Shown here piece by piece: positions 53,228 to 61,761 of a stretch of 64,000 bases of DNA (positions are counted from its first letter, which is position 1; each line of letters opens with the position of its first letter). Where the stretch lies: NCBI GenBank assembly GCA_016699535.1, contig CP064980.1, positions 1,496,001 through 1,560,000 of the forward strand, given 5' to 3'. Both the position numbers and the translations under genes were made by a program. Under the pieces are notes generated by a model that saw only the letters and a program-made list of their open reading frames with translations, had not been told where the DNA came from and ran no database searches. This DNA is from Myxococcales bacterium (lineage in GTDB: Bacteria; Myxococcota_A; Polyangia; Polyangiales; GCA-016699535).

Positions 53228-54028
53228 CTATTCAGCGGGCGCTAGTGCAGGCGGTTGAGCTCCGCTCAGTTTGCGTTTTTTGTGCAGTGGGTATTGGATG
53301 ACTTTGAGCCAGCCAAGCACAACGATCACGGGATAGGTTGGATCAAATTCAAACCAGCGTTGGGCGAATTTGGCAGAGCTTGCGTGTTTATGGTGATTGT
53401 TTTGATAAAGTTCGCCAAAAGTAAGTAGATCCCAAACCAGGGTGTTTTTGGATTTGTCTGCCGTATCAAAGTTGCGATAGCCGTACTTGTGTCCAGCCCA
53501 GTTAACGATGGCGCCGTGCACCGGTCCCATGAGGAAGTGAATAGGAAGAAGTAAGAAAAAGAGCCAGTGAGGGGCAAAGGCAATGTAAAAGAGGGTGTAG
53601 AATGTGCCCCATGCAAGGCGCGTTAGCCATAAATCGCCTAGTCTATCGACTGCGTTCCAGACAGGATAGTCACCTTCAAAACGAGCCTCGGGTTGAATAC
53701 GATGGCGAACAAAGCCGGTGTAACGCTCTTTCGTAGCCCACATCATGGTGCTTAGGTTTTTGTAGATGTGTGGAGAGTGCGGGTCACGCTCCGTATCTGA
53801 AAAGGCGTGGTGCTCTCGATGTAAAATCGCATAGGCGCGAGGCACAAGGTAGGAGCTTCCTTGGGTTACAAAAGTGAATAGATGAAAAAAACGTTCCCAG
53901 AACTTATTCATCTTGAACATGCCGTGAGCGGCATAGCGGTGCAAAAAGAAAGTTTGGGAAAAAACACTGCTTGCCCAATGTAAGAGAAAAAAAGTTAGAA
54001 TGATGGCTGCGCCTGTATGAAAACTCAT
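53228..54028 (-). CDS. Fatty acid (acyl-CoA delta-9-type) desaturase
   Basis: 266 residues with the three histidine boxes of membrane di-iron desaturases: HRYAAH (30-35), HREHH (70-74) and QNNHHKH (about 210-216), and four hydrophobic helices. It introduces a double bond into saturated acyl chains to control membrane fluidity. The first box reads HRYAAH where classic enzymes have HRLWAH-like HxxxxH. Divergent from the NAD kinase gene across an operator array that could control both. Confidence 0.9.
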   Translation of the reverse strand: MSFHTGAAIILTFFLLHWASSVFSQTFFLHRYAAHGMFKMNKFWERFFHLFTFVTQGSSYLVPRAYAILHREHHAFSDTERDPHSPHIYKNLSTMMWATKERYTGFVRHRIQPEARFEGDYPVWNAVDRLGDLWLTRLAWGTFYTLFYIAFAPHWLFFLLLPIHFLMGPVHGAIVNWAGHKYGYRNFDTADKSKNTLVWDLLTFGELYQNNHHKHASSAKFAQRWFEFDPTYPVIVVLGWLKVIQYPLHKKRKLSGAQPPALAPAE

Positions 54029-54074
54029 GGTAGTTAAGCTAGCTTAGTGAGGTCTGTTGCTTATCCTACTCGTG

Positions 54075-54184
54075 TCACAGTTCTGTCATATACGCTCCGA
54101 TTTGGATTGATAGCTTTGGCATTAATTGGGTTGAAAAACTGACAATTTTGGCATGAATTGTGAGAAAAAATGACAAAGTTGGCA
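54075..54184. promoter_or_regulatory. Phased operator array (four sites, 31-33 bp period)
   Basis: TCACAGTTCTGTCA (54075-54088, weak), TGATAGCTTTGGCA (54108-54121), TGACAATTTTGGCA (54140-54153) and TGACAAAGTTGGCA (54171-54184) start 33, 32 and 31 bp apart between the divergent desaturase and NAD kinase genes. The last site contains part of the NAD kinase start codon. This is the longest example of the motif array. Confidence 0.55.
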
Positions 54185-55105
54185 TCTCGGCACGGAAAAA
54201 AGCATCGAAATGAGAGTCGGCCTAAGGTGCTTGCCATCTACAAGAAGTCAGCTTTTCAGCTCTATGTGCAGGAACGTAAGCTGCCTGAAATGAAGCGTTT
54301 GCTTCAGAAGCGTGATCGCAGTGTGGAGCGGCTGCGTGAGTCGCACGATGCCCATGTTAAAGGGGTGAGTGAAGCGACTCGGATTCTACGATCGCTCGGT
54401 GCAAAAGTTGTGCTCCGTTACCGAGGGGATGCTGGAAATGCCGATGACTTTGACTTTGTGGTGACTCTAGGTGGTGATGGGACCTTGCTATGGGCTTCTC
54501 ATTTTGTCCCGGCAGATATTCCCATTATGGGTATCAATACCGCTCCGAAAGATAGCGTGGGTCACTTTTGTGCTGGTCACGTCAAGGATTTGAAGGGCTT
54601 GTTTCAGCAAGCGCTGGATCAGGAACTTGCGATGATGCGCCTCTCTCGGATGCGAGTCGAAGTGGATGAAGTACTTGTGAGCAATCGCATTCTCAACGAT
54701 GTGCTTTTTGCGCACGAATGTCCCGCAGCAACCTCGCGTTATCTCATTGAGCACAATGGCAAGGTCGAAGATCAGAAATCAAGCGGTATCTGGGTTGGAC
54801 CTGCTGCAGGCTCAACAGCGGCGCGTCGTTCGGCGGGCGGCCATGTGATGAGAATCCAATCCAAACGTTTGGAATATGTTGTTCGGGAACCTTATTTTGA
54901 ACCCACTCAGGATTACAAAATGACACGTGGCTACATTGAAGACGGAAGTGAACTTGAGATACAGAGCAAAATGAGGCCGGGTAAGCTTTATCTTGATGGC
55001 TCACGCTTGCAGTTTGCGGTGCCTTTTGGCTCGACCATACGAATGACCCGTTCCGATGAACCACTGCTTCTTTTTGGATATCGGCGCATGAAAAATAAAA
55101 GTTAG
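54170..55105 (+). CDS. NAD kinase family protein
   Basis: 311 residues. The NAD/diacylglycerol-kinase signature GGDGT (101-105, in VVTLGGDGTLLWASH), the NDV segment (LNDVLFAHE) and a glycine-rich GPAAGSTAARRSAGG are present. The sequence style, with a long helical insert before GGDGT, recalls the plant-peroxisomal NADK3 branch more than bacterial PpnK. It would make NADP from NAD, here perhaps to feed the divergent desaturase. It abuts the next gene with no gap. Confidence 0.82.
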   Translation: MTKLASRHGKKHRNESRPKVLAIYKKSAFQLYVQERKLPEMKRLLQKRDRSVERLRESHDAHVKGVSEATRILRSLGAKVVLRYRGDAGNADDFDFVVTLGGDGTLLWASHFVPADIPIMGINTAPKDSVGHFCAGHVKDLKGLFQQALDQELAMMRLSRMRVEVDEVLVSNRILNDVLFAHECPAATSRYLIEHNGKVEDQKSSGIWVGPAAGSTAARRSAGGHVMRIQSKRLEYVVREPYFEPTQDYKMTRGYIEDGSELEIQSKMRPGKLYLDGSRLQFAVPFGSTIRMTRSDEPLLLFGYRRMKNKS

Positions 55106-55831
55106 ATGGATCTGGAACACCTGGCGAATCGTTTAGCGGCTTTTCCAGAGCTCGAGATGCGTATCAAAGAGCTCGCTGCGTACATGTCTGGCTTGGACGA
55201 TGCTGCCTTTCTTCTAGCCTTGGAACAGATATTTGAGCGGGCCTTCGAGGAAGCTGTGTTTCGAGACTTACTTTTAGTTTGGTCTTTGGTGATGCAAGGT
55301 GAGGAGATTGATGCGCGGCATTTTTATTTGAAAGTTGCGGCAGTTGAACACGATATTTTGCTTTGTCAGTATCTGATGGAAACGAGAATCTATGAGTTCG
55401 GGCATTCGGATAAAAAAGTAGAGAAAAGTATTGATTACGGTGTGGGTCGGCCATTGAGTTTGGGAGAGCGAAAGACTTTAGCTCGCACTGTCGACCGGAA
55501 ACTTATGGCCAGAGCTTTGCATGATCCCGATCCGAGCGTGATTGAGCTTTTACTCGGAAATCCAAAAGTCACTGAAAGCGACGTGGTGCGTCTTTGTGCC
55601 CGACGTCCCGCTTCGTATGAGGTGCTTCAACGTGTCTATTGTCATCCGCGATGGATTACCAAGGCAGCTATTAAACGGGCACTTGCTCTAAATCCTGCCT
55701 TGCCTTTGGGTTACTGCCTATTGCTTTTACCTCAGCTTCTCTCACAAGACAGACCGTTGGTCTTAGAGCAACGTGAGCTTCCAGACGAGCTGCTCAATTA
55801 CCTGCAAAGGTTCACGAAACCTAGCAGTTAA
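55106..55831 (+). CDS. Helical repeat protein, unknown function
   Basis: 241 residues starting directly after the NAD kinase stop. The C-terminal half has short helical repeats of leucine-rich-variant or HEAT character (ALHDPDPSVIELLLGNPKV, VVRLCARRPAS, HPRWITKAAIKRALALNPAL). No signal peptide or membrane helix. No function known; adjacency suggests cotranscription with the NAD kinase. The last 11 bases overlap the convergent aminotransferase gene. Confidence 0.7.
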   Translation: MDLEHLANRLAAFPELEMRIKELAAYMSGLDDAAFLLALEQIFERAFEEAVFRDLLLVWSLVMQGEEIDARHFYLKVAAVEHDILLCQYLMETRIYEFGHSDKKVEKSIDYGVGRPLSLGERKTLARTVDRKLMARALHDPDPSVIELLLGNPKVTESDVVRLCARRPASYEVLQRVYCHPRWITKAAIKRALALNPALPLGYCLLLLPQLLSQDRPLVLEQRELPDELLNYLQRFTKPSS

Positions 55832-56987
55832 ACGCAGAGCGAAGTTGTCTAAGAGCTGTTTCGAGTTCTTCGGGTGGAAGGACGGTAAAGCATAGTCTTA
55901 CCCAACTCTGATAGTCTTTTCCGCAAGCGCTGCCTGGTGTGAGCAGAACACCGTGCCTAAGACATCGCCGCAAAAAGGAGTGCATATCTTGCCCTTCGGA
56001 GAAGTAAGGCGAGACATCAAAAAAGGCAAAGGTTCCTGCCGGAATGCGCTCGATGCCCAAGATGCTACTGCAGAGATTGGCTGCATGGGCATAACGTGCT
56101 CGAGCGTCCTGCTGCCATGCATCACCTTTTTCGAGCGCTGCTGCGGCGGCGTATTGCATGGGTTTTGATGCGCAATAGCTATGAAAGGTTTGCACGCTTC
56201 GGATGGCGGCCATCGCTTGCTCCGGTCCGTGAATGTATCCAATGCGTGCGCCTGCTAAGCCATAGCTTTTTGAGATGGTGTGAGCGACGATACTTCGTTC
56301 ATGAAGATCGGGGTGCAGCCAACAGGCTTGCTGAGCTTTATCAAAGAAGAGATCTTCATACGCTTCATCGCAAAGGATCCACCAATCGTTTTGTTTTGCC
56401 AGCTCGGCAATCACATCAAGCTCTGCGCGCGCAATGCTTTTGCCTGTTGGGTTGTTGGGGCTGTTAAGATAGATGGCGGCTGTTCTAGGACTTACAAGTT
56501 GCTGCAAGGCTTGTTTGAAATCAAAACCAGCGTAATCGCGCTCGGTGAAAAAAGGAAGCTCGATGACCTTGACCCCGGATTTTTGTAAAATGCCTCGGAT
56601 CAACGGCCAGAAGGGCGACAAAACAATCACTTCATCGCCAGCTTCAAAAAGCGACTCGCAAATCACACTCAGACCTGCAGTTGCGCCATTGACGACTTGA
56701 ATGTTGTCAATACTTGGGGCTTGGTTTGCGGCTTGCCGGCGTAGTTTACTTGCAATTTGTTCAAGCAAAACGGGCTCCCCGCGAACCGGAGAGTAGCAAT
56801 GAAGACTCTGTATTTCCGCGCTCCGTTGACTTTCCGCCATGGCCTCTTTGATGGGCTCAAGGTAAGTATCTCCAACGTGCAGAGGGTAGACGGGCTTATC
56901 CAGCGTTTTTGCTTCGTGCATCAGCGCACTAAAGACTCCATCGCTTAGGGCGGCTGTACGTGTTGAAAGCTTAGGAAATCTAGGCAT
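55821..56987 (-). CDS. Class I/II PLP-dependent aminotransferase
   Basis: 388 residues. Fold-type I aminotransferase with NSPNNPTGKS, CDEAYEDL, PLP-binding lysine in TISKSYGLAGARIGY and the substrate-carboxylate Arg region near the C-terminus (SWVRLCF). It looks like the aspartate/aromatic aminotransferase group; substrate not defined. Seven bases upstream of the permease 3' end on the same strand, so it is the last gene of the accC-permease-aminotransferase run. Confidence 0.9.
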   Translation of the reverse strand: MPRFPKLSTRTAALSDGVFSALMHEAKTLDKPVYPLHVGDTYLEPIKEAMAESQRSAEIQSLHCYSPVRGEPVLLEQIASKLRRQAANQAPSIDNIQVVNGATAGLSVICESLFEAGDEVIVLSPFWPLIRGILQKSGVKVIELPFFTERDYAGFDFKQALQQLVSPRTAAIYLNSPNNPTGKSIARAELDVIAELAKQNDWWILCDEAYEDLFFDKAQQACWLHPDLHERSIVAHTISKSYGLAGARIGYIHGPEQAMAAIRSVQTFHSYCASKPMQYAAAAALEKGDAWQQDARARYAHAANLCSSILGIERIPAGTFAFFDVSPYFSEGQDMHSFLRRCLRHGVLLTPGSACGKDYQSWVRLCFTVLPPEELETALRQLRSAFNC

Positions 56988-56993
56988 GCAGTA

Positions 56994-58763
56994 TTAGACC
57001 CAAAATAGATAGCAAAGTGAGATTGTAATTACGGCTGTGATAATTTGAAGAGGGATACCAAAGCGAAGAAAATCGGTAAACCGGTAACCACCCGGGCCAT
57101 AAACCATCAGGTTGGTTTGATAGGCAATGGGACTCACAAAGTTTCCTGCACTTGCGAAGATCACCACAAAAATAAATGGACGGACGCCGAGCCCAGCATG
57201 TTCGGCCAAGGCAGTCGCAATGGGAAAGACAAGTACTGCAGCAGCTTTGGTGGTGACGACAGCCCCGAGCAAGGCGACCGCAATGTAAATAGCTGTCAGT
57301 AAGCCCACCGGTCCAAGTGGTTCAGCGATGAGCATAATTCCGTTGCTCAGATACTCGGCCAAGCCGCTTTGCGAGACGGCTGCGCCCAAGCCAAACGCCG
57401 CAGCAATCGTGAGCACAACGGTCAAATCAATAGCGTTGCGTGCTTGCGTTGCACTAATGCATCCTGTGATGATCAGTGCTGCGCTGGCAATGAGCGCTGC
57501 GTGGATAAGAGGCATCCAGCCTGAAGCGTTTAGCAAGACCATAAGAGCGATAATGCACATCGCGATCCAGCCTTTTTCAAAATAAATCGGCTGACTGTCT
57601 TGTACTTCGCCCACGAGAGCGAATGCGTCATTGTTGCGATGGGTGTTTAGAAACGAAGGGTGAGCTTCGAGCAACAAAGTGTCTCCTGCTTTGAGCACAA
57701 TATCGCCAACTTTCGCATGGATTCGTTCGCCTGCACGATGTACTGCGATAATGGCCGCGTTGAAGCTGGTGCGAAATTGAGACTCCCGAATGCTTTTCCC
57801 GATAAGAGGTGAGTGCGTTGAGATGACGGCTTCGAGCAAACGACGATTGGGTCGTGGCTCAGACAGTTTGTCGATTTGTGAGGTGGCAGGAATCAAGCCA
57901 CGAATCTTTTGCAGATCGACGACGCTCTCTACAACACCTGCAAACAACAGTTCATCTCCGGCATGGAGCTGACGGTTTGGGGCCGGAGCTGGAATAACCT
58001 CACCATGGCGTTCGATTTCGACAAGAAACAGTCCGGGGAGTTTACGAAGACCGGCTGCCTCGATTGTTTTGTTAACCACGATGGAGTCGGATGCGACACG
58101 CATGGCCACAGTGTATTGGCGAGAGCTTTGAGCTGCACTGCCTTTGGAATCACGGTCGGGAAGCAAAAAGGGTGAAGCCAGAACAAGATATAAAGTGCCA
58201 GCAATCACCAGGGGAAGACCCACCCACAACTGATCAAACATGCCTATTTCAAGCGCCGGATCGTATGCACGGGCCATGGCAGCCACAACAAGATTCGTGC
58301 TGTGTCCGATCAGCGTGCAGGTGCCGCCTAAAATAGCCGCGTAGCTAAGGGGCATAAGGAGTCGTGAGCGCGGAACGCCGATTCGACGCGCCCAGTCGTT
58401 GACGACCGGTAGCATCATAGCAACAACGGGCGTGTTGTTTAAAAATGCTGAGATGCCAGCAACCGGAAGACTAAGACGCAGCAATGCATGCCTTTGCTTT
58501 GTCGGATAGCCTAATAAGGTGTGTGCGACACCATGCACGGCTCCAGTGTCGCGAATGGCAGCCCCAAGAACAAAAAGCAAAGCAACGGTAAGCGTGCCTT
58601 CGTTGGAGAAACCCGAAAATGCTTTGTCGGGTGAAACCACCCCTGTAACAAGTACAACACTAAGCCCACCGAGCATGACTGTGTCGGTGCCTGCAATGTT
58701 TTTTACAAGCGCGACGATGACAGCAAGTACGGTGAAAAGGGTGATCCAAGCTTCTAAGGTCAT
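56994..58763 (-). CDS. SLC13/DASS-type permease with two TrkA-C domains
   Basis: 589 residues from ATG 58763 (overlapping the accC stop, ATGA). N-terminal helices include the family signature NNTPVVAMMLPVV (about 111-123) and the C-terminal half a matching re-entrant motif region (GAVVTTKAAAVLVFP). Between them are two RCK/TrkA-C domains (about 200-385, each with a GxxLPGLFLVEIERHGEVIP-like strand pattern). Such proteins carry sulfate, citrate or dicarboxylates with sodium; substrate unknown. Confidence 0.88.
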   Translation of the reverse strand: MTLEAWITLFTVLAVIVALVKNIAGTDTVMLGGLSVVLVTGVVSPDKAFSGFSNEGTLTVALLFVLGAAIRDTGAVHGVAHTLLGYPTKQRHALLRLSLPVAGISAFLNNTPVVAMMLPVVNDWARRIGVPRSRLLMPLSYAAILGGTCTLIGHSTNLVVAAMARAYDPALEIGMFDQLWVGLPLVIAGTLYLVLASPFLLPDRDSKGSAAQSSRQYTVAMRVASDSIVVNKTIEAAGLRKLPGLFLVEIERHGEVIPAPAPNRQLHAGDELLFAGVVESVVDLQKIRGLIPATSQIDKLSEPRPNRRLLEAVISTHSPLIGKSIRESQFRTSFNAAIIAVHRAGERIHAKVGDIVLKAGDTLLLEAHPSFLNTHRNNDAFALVGEVQDSQPIYFEKGWIAMCIIALMVLLNASGWMPLIHAALIASAALIITGCISATQARNAIDLTVVLTIAAAFGLGAAVSQSGLAEYLSNGIMLIAEPLGPVGLLTAIYIAVALLGAVVTTKAAAVLVFPIATALAEHAGLGVRPFIFVVIFASAGNFVSPIAYQTNLMVYGPGGYRFTDFLRFGIPLQIITAVITISLCYLFWV

Positions 58764-60259
58764 AAATTTCCGTGGTTCATGGCGCGGCGCCATGGCGAGA
58801 TAGGTACTGCTTGAAGTTTTTGTGCTTCTTTGCCGGGATCCAACTGCCACTGCCGGTACGCGGCTGCTGCGGCGAGAGTGCTTTCTTCATTGGGATCGTG
58901 TGCCGCATTGTTAAGTTCGGTCAGGTGATTGGGTATAAAAGCTGTTGTGTACTTTCCTTCGACGAATTCTGGGTGATCCATGGTCTTCCTTAGAAAAGAA
59001 AGATTGTGCCGAATCCCAGTAATTTGTGTTTCATAAAGGGCGCGTTTCATGCGGGCGATGGCTTCACTTCGTGTGGCTGCCCAGCATGATAATTTAGCGA
59101 TCATGGGGTCATAGCAATCGGGCACACTGCTTCCTTGATAGTAACCCGCGTCTAGGCGAACTCCGGGTCCGCTGGGAAAAGTTAGCAGTTCAAGCTTGCC
59201 CGGGGAGGGCATAAAATTGGATTCTGGATCTTCTGCGTAGATACGGCATTCGATGGCGTGCCCTGTGGCTGTGAGTTGATCCTGCGTGAGCTCAAGAGCT
59301 TCATGCGCAGCAACTTTGAGTTGCTGCTTAACCAAATCAACACCGGTAATGAGTTCGGTGACTGGATGTTCGACCTGAAGGCGTGTGTTCATTTCCAGAA
59401 AGAAAAAATCGTTCTCGTTTGGGTCGAGTAGAAATTCAAGGGTTCCTGCTCCAAGGTAGCCGAGATCCTGAACAGCGCTTCGTGCCGCCGATCGCATCCT
59501 TTCGATGACTTCCGGGTGAAGGTCATTGTAAGGACTAAGGCTTTCTTCAATGACTTTCTGATGGCGGCGTTGGATGGAGCAGTCTCGTTCAAAAAGATGA
59601 ATCGCGTTTCCGTGCGCATCTCCCAATACCTGTATTTCGATATGTTTTGCCTGAAGGATTGCTTTTTCAAGGTAGACGCGATCGTCACCAAAGGAACGTT
59701 TCGCTTCACTACGCGCGCGGACAAGTTCCGATGCGAGATCTCTTTTGTGCTGCACAAGACGCATGCCTTTGCCGCCGCCACCGGAGGCCGCTTTGATCAT
59801 GACGGGATAGCCGATGTTCTCTGCTGTTTTAATTAGGGCTTCATCCGACTCGACGTCACTTCCCGGAACGAGATTGAGGCCTGCTTGTTTCATCCGTGTC
59901 CGGGCATGTGTTTTCGAGCCCATGATATTGATGTGCTCAGCGCTCGGGCCGATAAAAACAATTCCTGCGTTGCTACATGCTTTTGCAAATTCTGCGTTTT
60001 CGCTGAGAAAGCCGTAGCCTGGGTGAATAGCATCTGCGTTTGCTTCTTTTGCTATTTTCACTATTTTTGTAATGTTTAAGTAGTCTAGGAAATTATTGTT
60101 GCCCCCAAAGGCATAGGCTTCGTCGGCCATGCGAAGATGTAAGCCGTCTCGATCGATATCGCTGAAGACTGCAACCGAAGGGATGGCCATTTCTCGTAAG
60201 GTGCGTGCAATTCGCACTGCAATTTCGCCGCGATTTGCAATTAAGACTTTTTTGAACAT
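58760..60259 (-). CDS. Biotin carboxylase subunit (AccC-like)
   Basis: 499 residues from ATG 60259 (GAGG upstream); the frame is open back to 60469, but that part is a hairpin region with an unnatural basic translation. The biotin carboxylase core is complete: FKKVLIANRGEIAVRI, HPGYGFLSENAEFA, ATP-binding AASGGGGKGMR, CSIQRRHQKVIEE, EMNTRLQVEHPVTE. The C-terminal 45 residues extend beyond bacterial AccC but hold no biotin-carrier MKM motif. No BCCP or carboxyltransferase gene lies nearby, so the acceptor (acetyl-, propionyl- or another acyl-CoA) is open. Confidence 0.88.
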   Translation of the reverse strand: MFKKVLIANRGEIAVRIARTLREMAIPSVAVFSDIDRDGLHLRMADEAYAFGGNNNFLDYLNITKIVKIAKEANADAIHPGYGFLSENAEFAKACSNAGIVFIGPSAEHINIMGSKTHARTRMKQAGLNLVPGSDVESDEALIKTAENIGYPVMIKAASGGGGKGMRLVQHKRDLASELVRARSEAKRSFGDDRVYLEKAILQAKHIEIQVLGDAHGNAIHLFERDCSIQRRHQKVIEESLSPYNDLHPEVIERMRSAARSAVQDLGYLGAGTLEFLLDPNENDFFFLEMNTRLQVEHPVTELITGVDLVKQQLKVAAHEALELTQDQLTATGHAIECRIYAEDPESNFMPSPGKLELLTFPSGPGVRLDAGYYQGSSVPDCYDPMIAKLSCWAATRSEAIARMKRALYETQITGIRHNLSFLRKTMDHPEFVEGKYTTAFIPNHLTELNNAAHDPNEESTLAAAAAYRQWQLDPGKEAQKLQAVPISPWRRAMNHGNL

Positions 60260-60730
60260 GCAGGCCTCTTTCGATGTCGTTTTTACGTAACCGTCAGTCC
60301 GTGGCGTCTGCAAGGACTTTTTCCGAGGTTTCCGTACCTTCGGCTTACGTCCTCGGGGCTCGTCCTCATATACTGGAGTATAATCGTCCTCGCCCCTGTG
60401 GGCGCGCTCGAATCTACGAAAACCTCGAAAAAAGACTTGTCTTCCAGCTTTGTCCCCGTGTTCGTACACTTTTGTTAACTGCTAACTTTTATCATCGACT
60501 GACCGGTTACGTTTTGTACTAGCAGGCCTTACAATTAGAAAGCAATTGATGTTTTCTACCTCATCAATGCGTTACTAAGTTAAAAAGTCAGCTTTTTAAC
60601 CGTGCTTATGCGTCAGTGATTTGACCACAGGTAGTAGAATACGGCATCGTTAAAGGGACTGTTGCAGAATGGCGAACTGACGACGGCAGCTATTCTGTAG
60701 CATTCCCTAGCCCTTGAGTTGTAGAGGAAA
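60260..60730. other. 471-bp divergent spacer with long inverted repeat
   Basis: Spacer between accC (minus) and xseB (plus). It contains the inverted repeat at 60312-60440 and an AT-rich stretch 60540-60600. No promoter stands out. No small gene with a credible RBS was seen. Confidence 0.5.
60312..60440. repeat. Long imperfect inverted repeat upstream of accC
   Basis: The left arm (from 60312, CTTTTTCCGAGGTTTCCGTA) pairs with the right arm ending near 60439 (CTTTTTTCGAGGTTTTCGTA on the opposite strand). The centre carries GGGGC/GCCCC flanking a TATACT-GG-AGTATA hairpin, and three copies of CGTCCTC in direct orientation. It would form a long stem in the 5' region of the accC transcript or be a foldback mobile element. 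Unique in this window. Confidence 0.55.
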
Positions 60731-61000
60731 ATGGCAACAAAACGTATTCAAAAAGAAGCCCTTGTCGGGCCTAACGCGTCGTTTGAAGAGATTCTGAAGC
60801 GTTTAGAGTTGCTCGTTGAGAAACTTGAAGACGGTGACTTGCCTTTGGAAAGTGCGATCGGTTTGTTTGAGGAAGGCGTGCAACTTTCAAAACTGGGCTC
60901 AAAAAGGCTCGATGAAGCCGAGCTTAAGGTTGAGCAGTTGCTTTCCGATCCAGAGAACAACAAAAACAAAGGTCACAAGAAGGCGGTTAGCAAATTATGA
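60731..61000 (+). CDS. xseB: Exodeoxyribonuclease VII small subunit
   Basis: 89 residues, AGAGG before the ATG. The XseB signature FEEILKRLELLVEKLEDGDLPLESAIGLFEEGVQL is unmistakable; a lysine-rich tail follows. It assembles with XseA to degrade single-stranded DNA. xseA is not in the window. Its stop overlaps the next start (ATGA). Confidence 0.93.
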   Translation: MATKRIQKEALVGPNASFEEILKRLELLVEKLEDGDLPLESAIGLFEEGVQLSKLGSKRLDEAELKVEQLLSDPENNKNKGHKKAVSKL

Positions 61001-61761
61001 CCCAAGCCATCGTTATAAACACAGGTTTTTCCGATTCGGCAGATTTTATCGAGGGCTTTATGGCGCATGTGGATGAGGAGAACGTCGTTCTGCCTTCTGC
61101 AACTGCGGTTGAACAAGGAGACTGGGTCCAGTTTCATATTTGTCTTGTTGATCAAAGCCCTATCTTCGAAGGAATGGGTCGGTGCATTGGTGCCGTTGAC
61201 AATGGTGACGATCGTCCAGCAGAGCAACGCTTTGATTTGGTCTTGGATTCTTTGCAGTTTGAAGGCGCTTCACAAGTTATTTATGAGCAAATCATCGATG
61301 CACGGCAGTCAACCTCACTTCCAAGTGAAGAGCCTGTGAGTCTTGATGATCAGGAGCAAGACGATTTTACGGCGTTGGATGATGCTATTGATGTCGAGGT
61401 GCAAAGCGATGCGCCGCCCGATTCAACGGGTGGATACCTCAGTCGTCCTCCGATGGCAGGATCATGGCATCCAGAGGAGCCGGTGCAGACGGTTTCAAGC
61501 CCACCTCCTTCTGGCTTGTTCGGTTACACTGAAGGTTTAGATTTTCCTCCGAAGCCTCCGCGTCCTGAGCCTGGCACCTATCGCGATGTTTTTGCTGCTC
61601 CTGCTCCACAGGCTTCCGAAGCACAAGCGCAAAGCACAGCCGATCCCGATCCCGAATTTGCGGCAAGCGATGATACGTTATTACAGGCGGAGGTGGACGT
61701 GGAAACCTCCATGTACGAGGAAAGTTTTGGTGATGAGGAGAGCGTTGAGGGACAGAAATGA
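60997..61761 (+). CDS. PilZ-like domain protein with acidic/proline-rich tail
   Basis: 254 residues. The first 100 (DFIEGFMAHVDEENVVLPSATAVEQGDWVQFHICL...FEGMGRCIGAVD) have the beta-barrel pattern of PilZ-like domains common in myxobacteria, but the canonical c-di-GMP residues RxxxR and D/NxSxxG are not visible, so nucleotide binding is doubtful. The rest is low-complexity, rich in Asp, Glu, Pro and Ser, probably disordered. Overlaps both neighbours by ATGA junctions: xseB, this gene and the OmpA gene form one operon. Confidence 0.6.
   Translation: MTQAIVINTGFSDSADFIEGFMAHVDEENVVLPSATAVEQGDWVQFHICLVDQSPIFEGMGRCIGAVDNGDDRPAEQRFDLVLDSLQFEGASQVIYEQIIDARQSTSLPSEEPVSLDDQEQDDFTALDDAIDVEVQSDAPPDSTGGYLSRPPMAGSWHPEEPVQTVSSPPPSGLFGYTEGLDFPPKPPRPEPGTYRDVFAAPAPQASEAQAQSTADPDPEFAASDDTLLQAEVDVETSMYEESFGDEESVEGQK

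Noticed and set aside
979..54184. CRISPR array from 14-bp repeats at a 32-bp period
   Set aside because: Repeats are too short and variable, arrays have at most four units, lie at gene starts, and no cas gene is present.
60260..60469. N-terminal extension of the biotin carboxylase from GTG 60469
   Set aside because: The translation is highly basic and mirrors the inverted repeat; ATG 60259 starts exactly at the conserved family N-terminus.
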